Shown in pieces: positions 26,077 through 35,216 of a stretch of DNA of 64,000 bases. The DNA comes from an uncultured Flavobacteriales bacterium (GTDB taxonomy: Bacteria; Bacteroidota; Bacteroidia; Flavobacteriales_D; Crocinitomicaceae): NCBI GenBank assembly GCA_913054135.1, contig CAJXJK010000013.1:91373-155372 (forward strand). The letters run 5' to 3'. The first letter of the stretch is position 1. Every line of letters begins with the position of its first letter. Under the pieces are notes generated by a model. The model searched no databases. It saw only the letters and a list, made by a program, of their open reading frames with translations, and had not been told where the DNA came from. The translations under genes and the position numbers were made by a program.

Positions 26077-27535
26077 CAGTGTCTGATATAGTGTCGCTAG
26101 GAGCCTCTTCTGTAATCACAACCGGATCAGGATCACTTGTCGGAGCCGGAGTTAAAAAGGCTTTAATATAAAACAAGGCTTCAGTTATAAAATACATTCC
26201 TTCTACAATAGATTGTCCGTCTCTGTTTTTCATTTGAACATGACCTTCAGCTTTAATCTTTTCTTCTCCGTCTTCCATCATTTTGAATCTAACCTGCTCA
26301 ATATTATCAAAGGTGTGAAGACCTTCAATCTCGCCTTCCATTGCCATAGATATTAAGGCGCTTTCCATTGCTGTCGGTGGGTTTTCTTCGTCAATTTCAA
26401 CAACAGTATTACTTATCAGTTGCTCAAATTTCATTTGAAAGTCAAAATAAAGATTCTCAGATTCATCAGCCTTAAAGTTTGTCCCCGCTCTTGAAAGCTG
26501 AAAAGCGTTATCAGTTAAATCGTACTTAAAAAATGCGCCTTGCTCAGTTATTAATGAATTAGTGATGGTATCAATTCTCACCTTTTCTTCATTGATCACC
26601 TCTGCCATGAATTGCTTCCATTGCTCAGGCTGAGAGTAATCAAATTGCATTTGCATTTCAGGGAAACTTTTGAAAGGAAAAGGGTAACCCCAGTTCTTAT
26701 CACAAATTCTCAATGCAACTCCGTCATAATCAATAGCTATTTGATCATATTCAGGCACATCTTCAATTTGTTCTTTTGAGAACCACCAAATACTGTTAAA
26801 TACATTTAGTGAAGATCTCAAGCTTAAGGCAACATCCTCATTCAAAGGGTATTTTGTAAAAGGCGTTCCAACAAAGTCATGAACTGTTGTAAAATCTCCA
26901 TCTATATCAATGTGGTCATAATGAAAGTCCATTGATAGTACACCTTCAGCTATTTGATTATTCACATGGCTTCTTGACTGAGGAATAAGGAAACAATTAA
27001 TCTCTTTATCCTTATCAAACTTGGTTCTCAGATCAACTCTGGCAGTGAATGGCTTGGTTTTTTTATTCGCTATGTTCTTTAAATGCTCATCCATTGCAGC
27101 TTGATCAGAGCTTGCCGTTAATTGAATAATCGCATGATCATCACCAAAAACAATATGAGAATCGTCAATTTTTTCTTCAACAAAATTCCTGAACTCAGAG
27201 TCATTATTTACAGCAACAATTCCAATCCAGACGCTTTCTTCGGCCCATTGTTCTCTGAATAGAATGACCTTTGAGAAATAATCAATTCCCGTTGGGATGT
27301 CCTCTTCTTCAACCTCCACCGTATTATTCACATAATCCTCATTATATATTCTTTGATACATAATTTCAGAGATGAAATTTCTATTGTTTATTTCAACAAC
27401 AATATCTGCCTCTTGAGGGATGTAGCCGTATATCTCTGTGCTGGCATCTGTAATGAAATTCTTACCAACTGCCCATGAGATTGGAATGACAACCATTATA
27501 ATCAAAATGGCAAAATATTTTTTGAGCGGACGCAT
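26066..27535 (-). CDS. Hypothetical membrane-anchored protein
   Basis: 489 residues. A single N-terminal hydrophobic helix (YFAILIIMVVIPISWAVG) is either an anchor or an uncleaved signal, placing the rest in the periplasm. The body is acidic, beta-strand rich and ends in a Pro/Asp/Thr-rich tail. I do not recognise a family; no cysteine pairs or catalytic motifs stand out. It is monocistronic, and its 3' end overlaps the BtuF-like gene by 11 bases in opposite direction. Confidence 0.6.
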   Translation of the reverse strand: MRPLKKYFAILIIMVVIPISWAVGKNFITDASTEIYGYIPQEADIVVEINNRNFISEIMYQRIYNEDYVNNTVEVEEEDIPTGIDYFSKVILFREQWAEESVWIGIVAVNNDSEFRNFVEEKIDDSHIVFGDDHAIIQLTASSDQAAMDEHLKNIANKKTKPFTARVDLRTKFDKDKEINCFLIPQSRSHVNNQIAEGVLSMDFHYDHIDIDGDFTTVHDFVGTPFTKYPLNEDVALSLRSSLNVFNSIWWFSKEQIEDVPEYDQIAIDYDGVALRICDKNWGYPFPFKSFPEMQMQFDYSQPEQWKQFMAEVINEEKVRIDTITNSLITEQGAFFKYDLTDNAFQLSRAGTNFKADESENLYFDFQMKFEQLISNTVVEIDEENPPTAMESALISMAMEGEIEGLHTFDNIEQVRFKMMEDGEEKIKAEGHVQMKNRDGQSIVEGMYFITEALFYIKAFLTPAPTSDPDPVVITEEAPSDTISDTAIQ

Positions 27536-27684
27536 TAGGTAAAATTAACAATTCTGACCTATTAATTAGCTTTATCACTAAAATTTTAATTGAACTATTT
27601 CAGTCTGTTTTTGTTTTAACTTTAATTAAGAATTGAATTGTAATTGAACTAATATTCAATCGTCTAAAGTTCAAATCATATAGT

Positions 27685-28188
27685 ATGAAAATAATTAAAA
27701 TTTTGTCAGTGATTGTCCCTTTGGGTCTGAGTTTGGGAGCATGTAGTCAAGCTCAGAATCAAACGTCCTCTGACAGCAGTTCAACAAATGTTTTTACAGA
27801 TTCAAAATATACAGTTACTATGGATTCTTCAGAGTGGAACAAACTAACTTCAGAAGAGGAGAGAGTGATCGTTTATAAAGGAACAGAGATGATTTGGAAA
27901 GGTGAGTACACAGATAATCATGAAAAAGGCACATATTTGTGTAAGCGTTGTAATGCACCCTTGTTTGAATCAGAAAGTAAGTTTGATTCGGGTTCAGGAT
28001 GGCCCGCTTTTGATGATTTTATTGGGGAGTCAGTAACTGAAATCCCTGATAAAGATGGGTACAGAGTAGAGATAGTTTGTACTAATTGTCAAGGACATTT
28101 AGGGCATGTTTTTAAAGGGGAGCGTTTTACAAGTAAAAACACAAGACATTGCGTGAATTCAATTTCAATGCAATTTGTCAAAGAATAA
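27685..28188 (+). CDS. msrB: Peptide-methionine (R)-S-oxide reductase, lipoprotein form
   Basis: 167 residues. An N-terminal lipobox (LGAC, Cys20) directs it to the envelope. The MsrB domain (about 48-166) has the structural zinc site CKRC and CTNC, the substrate motif SGSGWPAF and the catalytic RHCVNSISMQF. It reduces the R-epimer of methionine sulfoxide in oxidised proteins. msrA follows after nine bases, so both epimers are handled by one operon, though the two products may sit in different compartments. Confidence 0.92.
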   Translation: MKIIKILSVIVPLGLSLGACSQAQNQTSSDSSSTNVFTDSKYTVTMDSSEWNKLTSEEERVIVYKGTEMIWKGEYTDNHEKGTYLCKRCNAPLFESESKFDSGSGWPAFDDFIGESVTEIPDKDGYRVEIVCTNCQGHLGHVFKGERFTSKNTRHCVNSISMQFVKE

Positions 28189-28197
28189 AAGATTAAA

Positions 28198-28686
28198 ATG
28201 AATAAGACAGAAACTGCAATATTTGCCTCAGGATGTTTTTGGGGAACAGAGTACTTTTTTGAGAAAGCTGAAGGTGTGATTTCAACCCAAGTAGGTTATA
28301 TTGGTGGGCATAAAGACAGGCCAACATATCAAGAGGTTTGCACAGGTTCTACCGGACATGCAGAAGCCGTGGAGGTAACCTATGATCCTTCAGTCACTGA
28401 TTTCAGAACTATGGCAATGTTGTTCTTTGAGACACATGACCCAACCCAAATTGATCGTCAAGGACCAGATATTGGAACACAATATAGAACAGAACTTTTT
28501 TACCTGGATGCTCATCAAAAGGAAGTAGCCGAAGAGCTGGTTCAGATACTTGAGTCTAAAGGGCTAAAGGTTGCTACAAAAATAACAGAGGCATCAAAAT
28601 TCTGGAAAGGTGAAGGCTATCATGAGCATTACTATTCAAATAAAGGAGGAACTCCTTATTGTCATGGGTACACAAAGAGATTTTAG
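28198..28686 (+). CDS. msrA: Peptide-methionine (S)-S-oxide reductase
   Basis: 162 residues with the active-site motif GCFWG (Cys13) at the N-terminus, then VGYIGGHKDRPTYQEVCTGSTGHAEAVEV and QYRTELFY, all typical of MsrA. It reduces the S-epimer of methionine sulfoxide. There is no signal peptide, so it is cytoplasmic, unlike its lipoprotein partner MsrB just upstream and the second MsrA at 43265-43903. yaaA starts 12 bases downstream, making an msrB-msrA-yaaA oxidative-stress operon. Confidence 0.93.
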   Translation: MNKTETAIFASGCFWGTEYFFEKAEGVISTQVGYIGGHKDRPTYQEVCTGSTGHAEAVEVTYDPSVTDFRTMAMLFFETHDPTQIDRQGPDIGTQYRTELFYLDAHQKEVAEELVQILESKGLKVATKITEASKFWKGEGYHEHYYSNKGGTPYCHGYTKRF

Positions 28687-28698
28687 TATTTTTGAATT

Positions 28699-29475
28699 AT
28701 GAAAGTTATTTTATCTCCAGCAAAGTCAATGAATGAGGATGTTGAATTCTCAAAAGAAGGCTGCACTCAATATGTTTTTCAAGATGAAAGCCACAGATTG
28801 GCTGGTAAAATGGCAAAACTTTCAGCCCGCCAGATTAAGAAGTTAATGGGCGTGAGTGATGACTTGGCAAATCTCAATTATAATAGATATCAAAATTGGA
28901 AGCAAGATGATTCAAACTCAAAACCTGCTGGATATCTCTTTACTGGTGCAGCTTACCAAGCTATGAATTTCACTGATTTGTCAAAAAAAGATCAGCAAAA
29001 AGGGCAAGAGAAGTTGCGTATACTTTCAGGACTTTACGGTTTACTTAAGCCTCTTGATCTTATTCAACCTTACCGTTTAGAGATGGGAACAAGTTTTAAG
29101 GTGACTCCTAAAGTGACAAACTTGTACAAGTTTTGGGGTGATAAAATCAGAACTCAAATTGAGGCAGAAATGGACGAAGATGAAATCTTGGTAAATGCTG
29201 CTTCATCTGAATACTTTAAGGCTGCTCAACTAGATAAGTTGAACAGAGCTGTAATCACGACCATTTTTAAAGACAAGGCTAAAGACGGAAGTGGATATAA
29301 AGTGAATATGACTTATGCTAAGCTTGCTCGGGGTCATATGAGCAGATTTATTATTGAAGAAGATATAAAGACGAGAGACGAATTAAAGACGTTTGATAGA
29401 AAAGGTTTTTACTTCTCAGAAGCTGACTCTTCAGATACAGAATTTGTTTACAAAAGAGAAGTTCCAATCTTGTAA
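28699..29475 (+). CDS. yaaA: Peroxide stress protein YaaA family
   Basis: 258 residues, the usual length. The family signature is present: ILSPAKSMN at the N-terminus, the central FTGAAYQAMNF, LSGLYGLLKPLDLIQPYRLEMGT and the late YAKLARGHMSRFII. In E. coli YaaA lowers free iron during peroxide stress and protects DNA; it also has DNA-binding ability. It forms the end of the msrB-msrA-yaaA gene group, consistent with a shared oxidative-stress role. Confidence 0.9.
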   Translation: MKVILSPAKSMNEDVEFSKEGCTQYVFQDESHRLAGKMAKLSARQIKKLMGVSDDLANLNYNRYQNWKQDDSNSKPAGYLFTGAAYQAMNFTDLSKKDQQKGQEKLRILSGLYGLLKPLDLIQPYRLEMGTSFKVTPKVTNLYKFWGDKIRTQIEAEMDEDEILVNAASSEYFKAAQLDKLNRAVITTIFKDKAKDGSGYKVNMTYAKLARGHMSRFIIEEDIKTRDELKTFDRKGFYFSEADSSDTEFVYKREVPIL

Positions 29476-29597
29476 ATACATAAAATTTCATTTTTTTTCG
29501 GTTGTGCTAAGCCTTTTATTTAAAGGTGATTAGGAGGTAAACTCTCTAATTTGTTGATTTATAAAACGTAACCCCTTTTATACTCGTCCGTAATAGT

Positions 29598-29627
29598 ATG
29601 GACAACAACAAACAAAACACATCATGA
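29598..29627 (+). CDS. Possible nine-codon leader ORF before the glucosaminidase gene
   Basis: ATG at 29598 opens a 9-residue frame (MDNNKQNTS) whose TGA stop overlaps the ATG of the next gene as ATGA at 29624-29627. The arrangement would allow translational coupling. The codons are A-rich, as is usual for spacer DNA here, so it may be chance. Confidence 0.25.
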   Translation: MDNNKQNTS

Positions 29628-30589
29628 ACAAATTACTCATCATATCGAGTATATTCTTCATAGGGCAAGTTGCCAAAGCTGAGAAGCAATCTACACAAGG
29701 ATACATTGAGAAATGGAAAATTACTGCCATTGAACAAATGAATTCTCATGAGATTCCGGCAAGTATTACTTTAGCCCAAGGAATATTAGAAAGCGCTAAC
29801 GGAAATAGTCGTTTAGCCACTGAAGCAAATAATCATTTTGGAATCAAATGTCACAAGAGTTGGGACGGAGAGCGTATTTACGAAGATGACGATTTGAGAA
29901 ACGAATGTTTTAGAAGTTACGTTTCGGCTGCACAATCATATGATGATCATTCAAAGTTTTTAACGGGTAGAGATCGTTATTCAAAGTTATTCAGCCTCAG
30001 CTTGACAGATTATAAAGGATGGGCTAAAGGATTGAAGTCTGCCGGTTATGCGACTAACCCAAAGTATGCTCATCTACTAATTGATATCATTGAGAAGTTT
30101 GACTTAGCTAAGTATGATAAGATGCCTTACTTGCCAAGACAAGAAAAAGATATTCAAATCAAAGTTGATGAGCCAATTACAAAAATTGACTCTCCAAAGG
30201 AGATTGAAGAAGAGGAGCTTCATTTAATAGAAGTTGCTGAAAGAAAACATGAACTTTTAGAGAACAAATATGATAGAAAGTACGTAAGAGTAAAAAAGGG
30301 CGATACTTACTATCAAATAGCCAAAGAATTTGAATTAGGAATTTGGCAACTATACAAGTATAATGACCTAGGACGAAGAGATGTTTTGATTGAAGGAGAG
30401 ATCATTTACTTGGATCCAAAAAGAAATAGATCGCGAAGAGGATACAATGTATTCATTTGCACAAAAGAAACTACTTTAAGAGATATATCTCAACAAGAGG
30501 GAATCAAATTAAAGAAGCTTTTAAGATACAATTTCGGCGATACTGCCGATCAGACATTACCAAAAGGTACAAAGGTTATCCTCCGATAA
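29624..30589 (+). CDS. Secreted glucosaminidase with LysM repeats
   Basis: 321 residues with a signal peptide (to about 19). The glucosaminidase domain (about 25-165) has the family landmarks ITLAQGILESANGNSRLATEA (catalytic Glu in the ILESA segment), NNHFGIKCH and FRSYVSAAQSYDDHSKFL. Two LysM-like modules follow (about 220-268, YVRVKKGDTYYQIAKEF; and about 272-320, YNVFICTKETTLRDISQ). It cleaves between GlcNAc and MurNAc in peptidoglycan, probably in cell separation or wall turnover. The gene is monocistronic with a strong terminator downstream. Confidence 0.88.
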   Translation: MNKLLIISSIFFIGQVAKAEKQSTQGYIEKWKITAIEQMNSHEIPASITLAQGILESANGNSRLATEANNHFGIKCHKSWDGERIYEDDDLRNECFRSYVSAAQSYDDHSKFLTGRDRYSKLFSLSLTDYKGWAKGLKSAGYATNPKYAHLLIDIIEKFDLAKYDKMPYLPRQEKDIQIKVDEPITKIDSPKEIEEEELHLIEVAERKHELLENKYDRKYVRVKKGDTYYQIAKEFELGIWQLYKYNDLGRRDVLIEGEIIYLDPKRNRSRRGYNVFICTKETTLRDISQQEGIKLKKLLRYNFGDTADQTLPKGTKVILR

Positions 30590-30937
30590 TCGTGAATCGA
30601 TAAAAAGAGGGTTTTTGGTTTGTTGTTGGGAAAGGGTTTGCTTAGGCAGACCCTTTCCGTTTTTATATACTTCCACTCTTGAATTCTTATGTTTCGATTC
30701 AGTTTCAAGGATTTCAATAATTATGTCTGCATAATTAATGGTAGATTTTTAATCGTGTTCTACTAAATCCATAGATTAAACAACTTGACATTTAACTAGC
30801 TGAGACATACAGTTAAATAAAATCAGAATGTTTTTTTTGCTTATTTCCAACAATCTATCGATTTAATACGTTAAGTTTAATACAAGAAACTATTGAAATC
30901 CTATCTGGATTAACCACCAGGTAAAAAAGTTACTACC
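30590..30937. other. 348-bp spacer: terminator, inverted repeat, otherwise nothing recognised
   Basis: After the terminator at 30628-30664 the spacer is AT-rich. TAATTATG (30718-30725) and CATAATTA (30730-30737) form a perfect inverted repeat with a 4-base centre, a possible operator for the TPR-like gene downstream. No gene, tRNA or known riboswitch fold was recognised. Confidence 0.5.
30628..30664 (+). terminator. Strong intrinsic terminator after the glucosaminidase gene
   Basis: GGAAAGGGT (30629-30637) pairs with ACCCTTTCC (30650-30658), extended inward by TGC/GCA, followed by GTTTTT. Confidence 0.88.
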
Positions 30938-32467
30938 ATGAAGCCATCTACTGAACTTTTCAGTTTGATCAAATCTTTGACAAAGTCAGAGAAAAGATTT
31001 TTCAAATTGAATTCATCTTTGCAAACTGGAGACAAAAATTACCTCAAGATTTTTGACTTTATTGAAAAGCAAAAGAAATATGATGAAGAGGAATTAAAAA
31101 ACCATTTTAAAAATGAGACTTTTGTAAAGCATCTGCCTTCAGAGAAAAATCACCTTTATAAGTTATTGCTTAAAAGTTTAAGAGCATATTATTCTGATAG
31201 AACTGTTAGCTCTCAGCTGAAGCAGGAAATTAAGAATGTTGAGATTCTATATAAGAAGGCGCTTTACAAAGAGTGTAATAAGTTTGTAAGACGAGCAAAG
31301 GCTCTTGCGAAGGATTACGAGAAGTTTTACTATTGGTTTGAGTTGATCAACTGGGAGAAAAAATTGTTAGAAGAAGCCTATGAATCTGGCGTCTTTAATC
31401 AAGATTTAGATGAGTTGATTAAAGAAGAAACTGAAGTGATTGAAAAGCTGAGAAACTTAGCTGAGTATCACATTCTTTATTCTAAGATCAACTACATCTT
31501 TAGATCAGGTGGATTTACAAGAAACGAGAAAGAGAGAGAAGTAGTAGCTGAGATCGCAGACTATCATTTAATTAAAGGTAAGAATACCGCGATTTCAACT
31601 AGAGCAACTACCATCTGCTATTATATTAAAGGATTGTGTGCGGCTTCAATTAGAGATTACGAAGATGCCTTGGTCAATTTTAAGAAGGCTAAATCTGTAA
31701 TGGATAGTAACCCTAAAATTAAATCAGATCTTCAAACCAGATATATCTACACATTGAGCTTCTTATTGCACTGTTACATTGATAGCTATAAATTTGAAAA
31801 AGCTGATGAGTTGATTTCTCAATTATTAGAGCTTGAAACACAGAAAACATATAATTCTTTAGATTCAAAAGTTCGTCTCTTTACCTCTAGGTTCATTGGA
31901 CAAATGCAGCTTTATAATCGCCAAGGTAATTTCAAAAAAACACTTGAATTGGTTCCTCAAATTGAAGAAGGTTTAGCTCGTTTTGAAGATAAAATTAATA
32001 AAGAAAAGAAGCTACTCTTTACTTATAGTACTGCCTATGCCTACTTCGGAATGGGAGAGTACAGAACAGCCTTGAAGTTCATTAATGAAGTGTTAAACGA
32101 CAATGAAAAAATGTTGCGTCAAGATGTTTATTCGTTTGCACGTATTTTCAATCTGGTCATTCACTTTGAATTGAATAATCATGATTTCTTAGAGTACGAT
32201 ATGAAGTCAACTGCTCGTTATTTGAATAAGCATGATAAGGATTACGAAGTTGAGAAGTTGTTTATGAAAGAGATGCGATCATTGGCTAGAATCAATTCTG
32301 ACGCCGAGCAGAGAGCTATTTTCGAAAACTTTGATACCAAGCTCGCTAAGCTCTTGAAAATTGATAGAGAGAACGTAATATTAGAATACTTTGATTTACG
32401 AGCTTGGATTACTTCTAAGCTTGAAAATGTTTCGCTAGAATCTGCCATTAAGAATTTGGTGAAGTAA
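30938..32467 (+). CDS. TPR-like helical cytoplasmic protein, conserved in Bacteroidota
   Basis: 509 residues, no signal peptide or membrane helix. The start (STELFSLIKSLTKSEKRFFKLNSS) is a recurring N-terminus in Bacteroidota proteins of this size. The body is almost wholly alpha-helical with TPR-like pairs, for example IKGLCAASIRDYEDALVNFK and AYAYFGMGEYRTALKFINEVL. It probably binds other proteins; no enzymatic motif is seen. The function of this group is unknown to me. Its stop codon is one base from the stop of the convergent gene. Confidence 0.65.
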   Translation: MKPSTELFSLIKSLTKSEKRFFKLNSSLQTGDKNYLKIFDFIEKQKKYDEEELKNHFKNETFVKHLPSEKNHLYKLLLKSLRAYYSDRTVSSQLKQEIKNVEILYKKALYKECNKFVRRAKALAKDYEKFYYWFELINWEKKLLEEAYESGVFNQDLDELIKEETEVIEKLRNLAEYHILYSKINYIFRSGGFTRNEKEREVVAEIADYHLIKGKNTAISTRATTICYYIKGLCAASIRDYEDALVNFKKAKSVMDSNPKIKSDLQTRYIYTLSFLLHCYIDSYKFEKADELISQLLELETQKTYNSLDSKVRLFTSRFIGQMQLYNRQGNFKKTLELVPQIEEGLARFEDKINKEKKLLFTYSTAYAYFGMGEYRTALKFINEVLNDNEKMLRQDVYSFARIFNLVIHFELNNHDFLEYDMKSTARYLNKHDKDYEVEKLFMKEMRSLARINSDAEQRAIFENFDTKLAKLLKIDRENVILEYFDLRAWITSKLENVSLESAIKNLVK

Positions 32468-32468
32468 T

Positions 32469-32822
32469 TTAGTCTTCATATCTCTTCTGATAGAAGGTCG
32501 TTCCTTCCCCAAAAAGAATAAGCGTTGAATCCGTAAGTTCTTTGATAAATAGCCGGCTGGTAGAGTCTTCATACCTATTGAGAAGAAGAGTGTCTTCATT
32601 TGATGACAGAGCCCATGTTCCTAGATGTTCAACTCCTTCAGTCGTGAAGCCAGGACTGAAATTACCATTTTCATCAAATGTTTGCATTCCACTGGTCTTC
32701 ATTGGTTCGTTGCCCTCAAATTGTACTTTTTCTATGCTCCAAGTACCAATTATTGAGGGTTCTACTTGACAAGAAGTCATCAAGCAAATTAGGGCAACCG
32801 AAATCTTAAATCGTTTTGTCAT
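32469..32822 (-). CDS. Small lipocalin-like lipoprotein
   Basis: 117 residues from MTKRFK; an ATG three codons upstream (32831) is equally possible. The lipobox is LMTSC. The mature part, IGTWSIEKVQFEG through FDENGNFSPGF, TWALSSNEDTLLLNR and ELTDSTLILFGEG, has the strand pattern of the lipocalin-like DUF4923/DUF5004-type lipoproteins common in Bacteroidota. The ligand is unknown. It starts 12 bases after the ribB stop codon on the same strand, so it may be the last gene of that transcript. Confidence 0.6.
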   Translation of the reverse strand: MTKRFKISVALICLMTSCQVEPSIIGTWSIEKVQFEGNEPMKTSGMQTFDENGNFSPGFTTEGVEHLGTWALSSNEDTLLLNRYEDSTSRLFIKELTDSTLILFGEGTTFYQKRYED

Positions 32823-32834
32823 GTTTTGCATTTA

Positions 32835-33953
32835 TCAACCAAAAGGTACCACTTCAGTGAGCTCCAATCCGTACTGATTAATAACAGTGTCGTTCACTGT
32901 TGCTGAGTTTGAAATTAAGCGCAACTTATTCACTCCAAAGTGAAGTAAAATCTGAGCACCAATTCCGTAATCTTTTTTGTCACCTTTATTTTTAGGTTGA
33001 TCTTTGTACGACTTCAGCTTCTCTATAATTCCAACTTCTTTTCCTTTTTGTTGAATGAAAATCAAGATTCCTTTTCCTTCTTTTTCAATCATCTTTAAAG
33101 AGGCACTTAAATTAGACTGCTTGTCAGATCTCACTGCATCTAATAAGTTGTGATTAAATGATGAAGACTCAACTCTTACTAAAACTGGCTCATCTGCTGA
33201 CCAATCACCTTTTACTATTGCTAAATGCTCTTCGTCTGAAGTGGTTTGTTTGAAAGCGATTAATTTAAAATCTCCCCAAAGGGTTTTTAAATCCGTCTCT
33301 ACCATTTTCTCAATTAGTGATTCTGTTCGCATTCTATATGCAATCAGCTCAGCAATCGAAATCATTTTTAAATCAAACTTCTTCGCAATCTCTAATAGGT
33401 CAGGAACTCTAGCCATTGAACCATCTTCGTTCATGATTTCAACAATCACTCCCGCAGGTTCAAATCCAGCCATTTTTGAAAGGTCAATTGCCGCTTCCGT
33501 ATGTCCTGCTCTTCTTAAAACACCACCTTTCTTCGCTCTTAGCGGAAAAATGTGTCCTGGTTTTCCTAATTCTTCAGGATTAATATTCGGATCAATTAAA
33601 GCTTGAACTGTCTTAGCTCTGTCGGTAACAGAAATACCGGTTGTGCATCCATGACCAATAAGGTCAATTGATACGGTAAAAGGCGTTTCGTATGCGGCAC
33701 TGTTTGATTGTACCATCATCTCTAAACCTAATCTATCACACTCTTCTTCAATTAAGGGTGCACAAATCAATCCTCTACCATGCGTAGCCATGAAGTTTAT
33801 AACTTCTGGTGTTGCATTTCTTGCAGCTGTTAAAAAATCACCTTCGTTTTCACGATCTTCGTCATCAACGACTATGATTACTTTTCCAGCTTTAATGTCG
33901 GCTACAGCCTCTTCAATAGTGTTCAGTTTAACTTCCATTTCAACAGTTTCCAT
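32835..33953 (-). CDS. ribB: 3,4-dihydroxy-2-butanone-4-phosphate synthase with degenerate GTP cyclohydrolase II-like domain
   Basis: 372 residues. The N-terminal half (about 1-205) is a full RibB domain that makes the four-carbon riboflavin precursor from ribulose 5-phosphate: DDEDRENEGDF, HGRGLICAPL, GHGCTTGISVTDRA and RRAGHTEAAIDL are all intact. The C-terminal half (about 210-372) aligns with GTP cyclohydrolase II (DYGIGAQILLHFGVNKLRLISN) but the three zinc cysteines are gone: the E-C-L-T-G-D site reads VESSSFNHN and the R-C-D-C site reads RSDKQS. It is therefore probably inactive as a cyclohydrolase. The mRNA may be leaderless. Confidence 0.88.
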   Translation of the reverse strand: METVEMEVKLNTIEEAVADIKAGKVIIVVDDEDRENEGDFLTAARNATPEVINFMATHGRGLICAPLIEEECDRLGLEMMVQSNSAAYETPFTVSIDLIGHGCTTGISVTDRAKTVQALIDPNINPEELGKPGHIFPLRAKKGGVLRRAGHTEAAIDLSKMAGFEPAGVIVEIMNEDGSMARVPDLLEIAKKFDLKMISIAELIAYRMRTESLIEKMVETDLKTLWGDFKLIAFKQTTSDEEHLAIVKGDWSADEPVLVRVESSSFNHNLLDAVRSDKQSNLSASLKMIEKEGKGILIFIQQKGKEVGIIEKLKSYKDQPKNKGDKKDYGIGAQILLHFGVNKLRLISNSATVNDTVINQYGLELTEVVPFG

Positions 33954-33957
33954 GGTA

Positions 33958-33965
33958 CAAAAATA
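33958..33965 (-). promoter_or_regulatory. -7 element of ribB
   Basis: On the minus strand TATTTTTG (33965-33958) is a perfect TANNTTTG match that ends four bases before the ribB ATG. No clear -33 element is seen. Confidence 0.4.
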
Positions 33966-34061
33966 CGCTTTTTGTAATAACCGCCTTAATTAGATTTTGT
34001 TTCATAAACGAAAATTTAATCTTTATTGTAATCCAAATAAAAAGTAGAAGTGATAGAATGA

Positions 34062-35216
34062 TTAAGACAATAGCTTTTCAAGTTTAGCAACAGATTGTTG
34101 CCAGCTAAATTTTGACTTCACATATTCTTTTCCAGCCTGAGAAATGGAGTTGTACAAATTCTCGTTCTCTAGTAAGTTTGTGATATGTTTCTTGAACCCT
34201 TCAGCATTATCGGCAATTAGAATCTCTTTATTCTCTTCAGCTTTCAAGGCGTTATTTGCAAGAGGAGTTGTGACTACCGGCAATCCCATTGCCATGGCTT
34301 CTAAAAGTTTGTTCTGTAGCCCGGTTCCAATGAACAGGGGGGCAACAAATACTTTTGCAGATGCATAAGAGTCTCTAATGTCATCTACCCAGCCAGTTAC
34401 TTCAACTTGCTTGTTCTTTTTTAAATCAAGAATTCGTTGATGAGGAGACGCTCCTGATATTTTAATAGAACTCTTGGGTAATAGCGGTGAGATATCGTTT
34501 GATATGAACTCAGAGCACTCAATATTTGGAGGGTAGTTCATGTTCCCTGTAAATAGGAGGTCATGTGTTTTGCCTTCAGTACTCTCGTAATCGAAAAAAT
34601 CTTCGGCTATTCCATTCTCAATGACTTCAATTGTTGACTTGTCAGGATGATTTATCAAATCTCTATCTTGTTTAGATATGATGGTGTGTTGATTGAAGTA
34701 GTCAAATATTCTGTTTTCATATTCGCTCAATCTTCTTCCTTCTATCTTGAAAAGTCTACCTTTTAGCCCGCTTTGAATTTCTCCTCTTCTCAACATTCCT
34801 TTGCTCAAGGCATCCATGTAGTCAAGAGTTTTAGGGATGTCGTGAATATCTTTGACATACTCAGCTGTCCTAATCAATTGACAATATATATGATCAGGTT
34901 TTACTTCAGTTAAGCTTTTATTGATTCTCTTGTAGATGTTTTTTTGAAAGAAATATCCAATTTGAAACGGCTTGGTACCAAACAACTGCTTGGCTGTGTT
35001 CCAATAAATCAAATGCTTTTTGAGTGGATGAATGCTTACAGAAGTACAAAACTGTTCAACTTTTGCCTTCCATTCTGCTTTGATAGTTTGATCTGAAAGG
35101 CAATGAAGATGAATCTCGTGATTCTTTGACAGTTCTTGCAGTTGATAGTACGCTCTCAATTTATCTCCCTTTTCAAGAGGATAAGGAAACCGAGAAAGAA
35201 TAACGAACAACTTCAT
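34062..35216 (-). CDS. Glycosyltransferase family 4 protein
   Basis: 384 residues with the two-Rossmann GT-B plan. The start (LSRFPYPLEKGDKLRAYYQLQEL) is the nucleotide-sugar transferase N-terminus seen in exosortase-associated and related transferases. The C-terminal half has DLLFTGNMNYPPNIE, GWVDDIRDSYASAKVFVAPLFIGTGLQNKLLEAMAMGLPVV, the donor-binding loop with Glu in E-A-M-A. Acceptor and sugar are unknown. Its ATG overlaps the stop of the upstream transferase (TAATG), so the two are translationally coupled. Confidence 0.82.
   Translation of the reverse strand: MKLFVILSRFPYPLEKGDKLRAYYQLQELSKNHEIHLHCLSDQTIKAEWKAKVEQFCTSVSIHPLKKHLIYWNTAKQLFGTKPFQIGYFFQKNIYKRINKSLTEVKPDHIYCQLIRTAEYVKDIHDIPKTLDYMDALSKGMLRRGEIQSGLKGRLFKIEGRRLSEYENRIFDYFNQHTIISKQDRDLINHPDKSTIEVIENGIAEDFFDYESTEGKTHDLLFTGNMNYPPNIECSEFISNDISPLLPKSSIKISGASPHQRILDLKKNKQVEVTGWVDDIRDSYASAKVFVAPLFIGTGLQNKLLEAMAMGLPVVTTPLANNALKAEENKEILIADNAEGFKKHITNLLENENLYNSISQAGKEYVKSKFSWQQSVAKLEKLLS

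Noticed and set aside
33241..33606. 121-residue open frame opposite ribB
   Set aside because: It lies wholly inside the well-supported ribB gene on the other strand; the product has no recognisable domain and the frame reflects codon bias.
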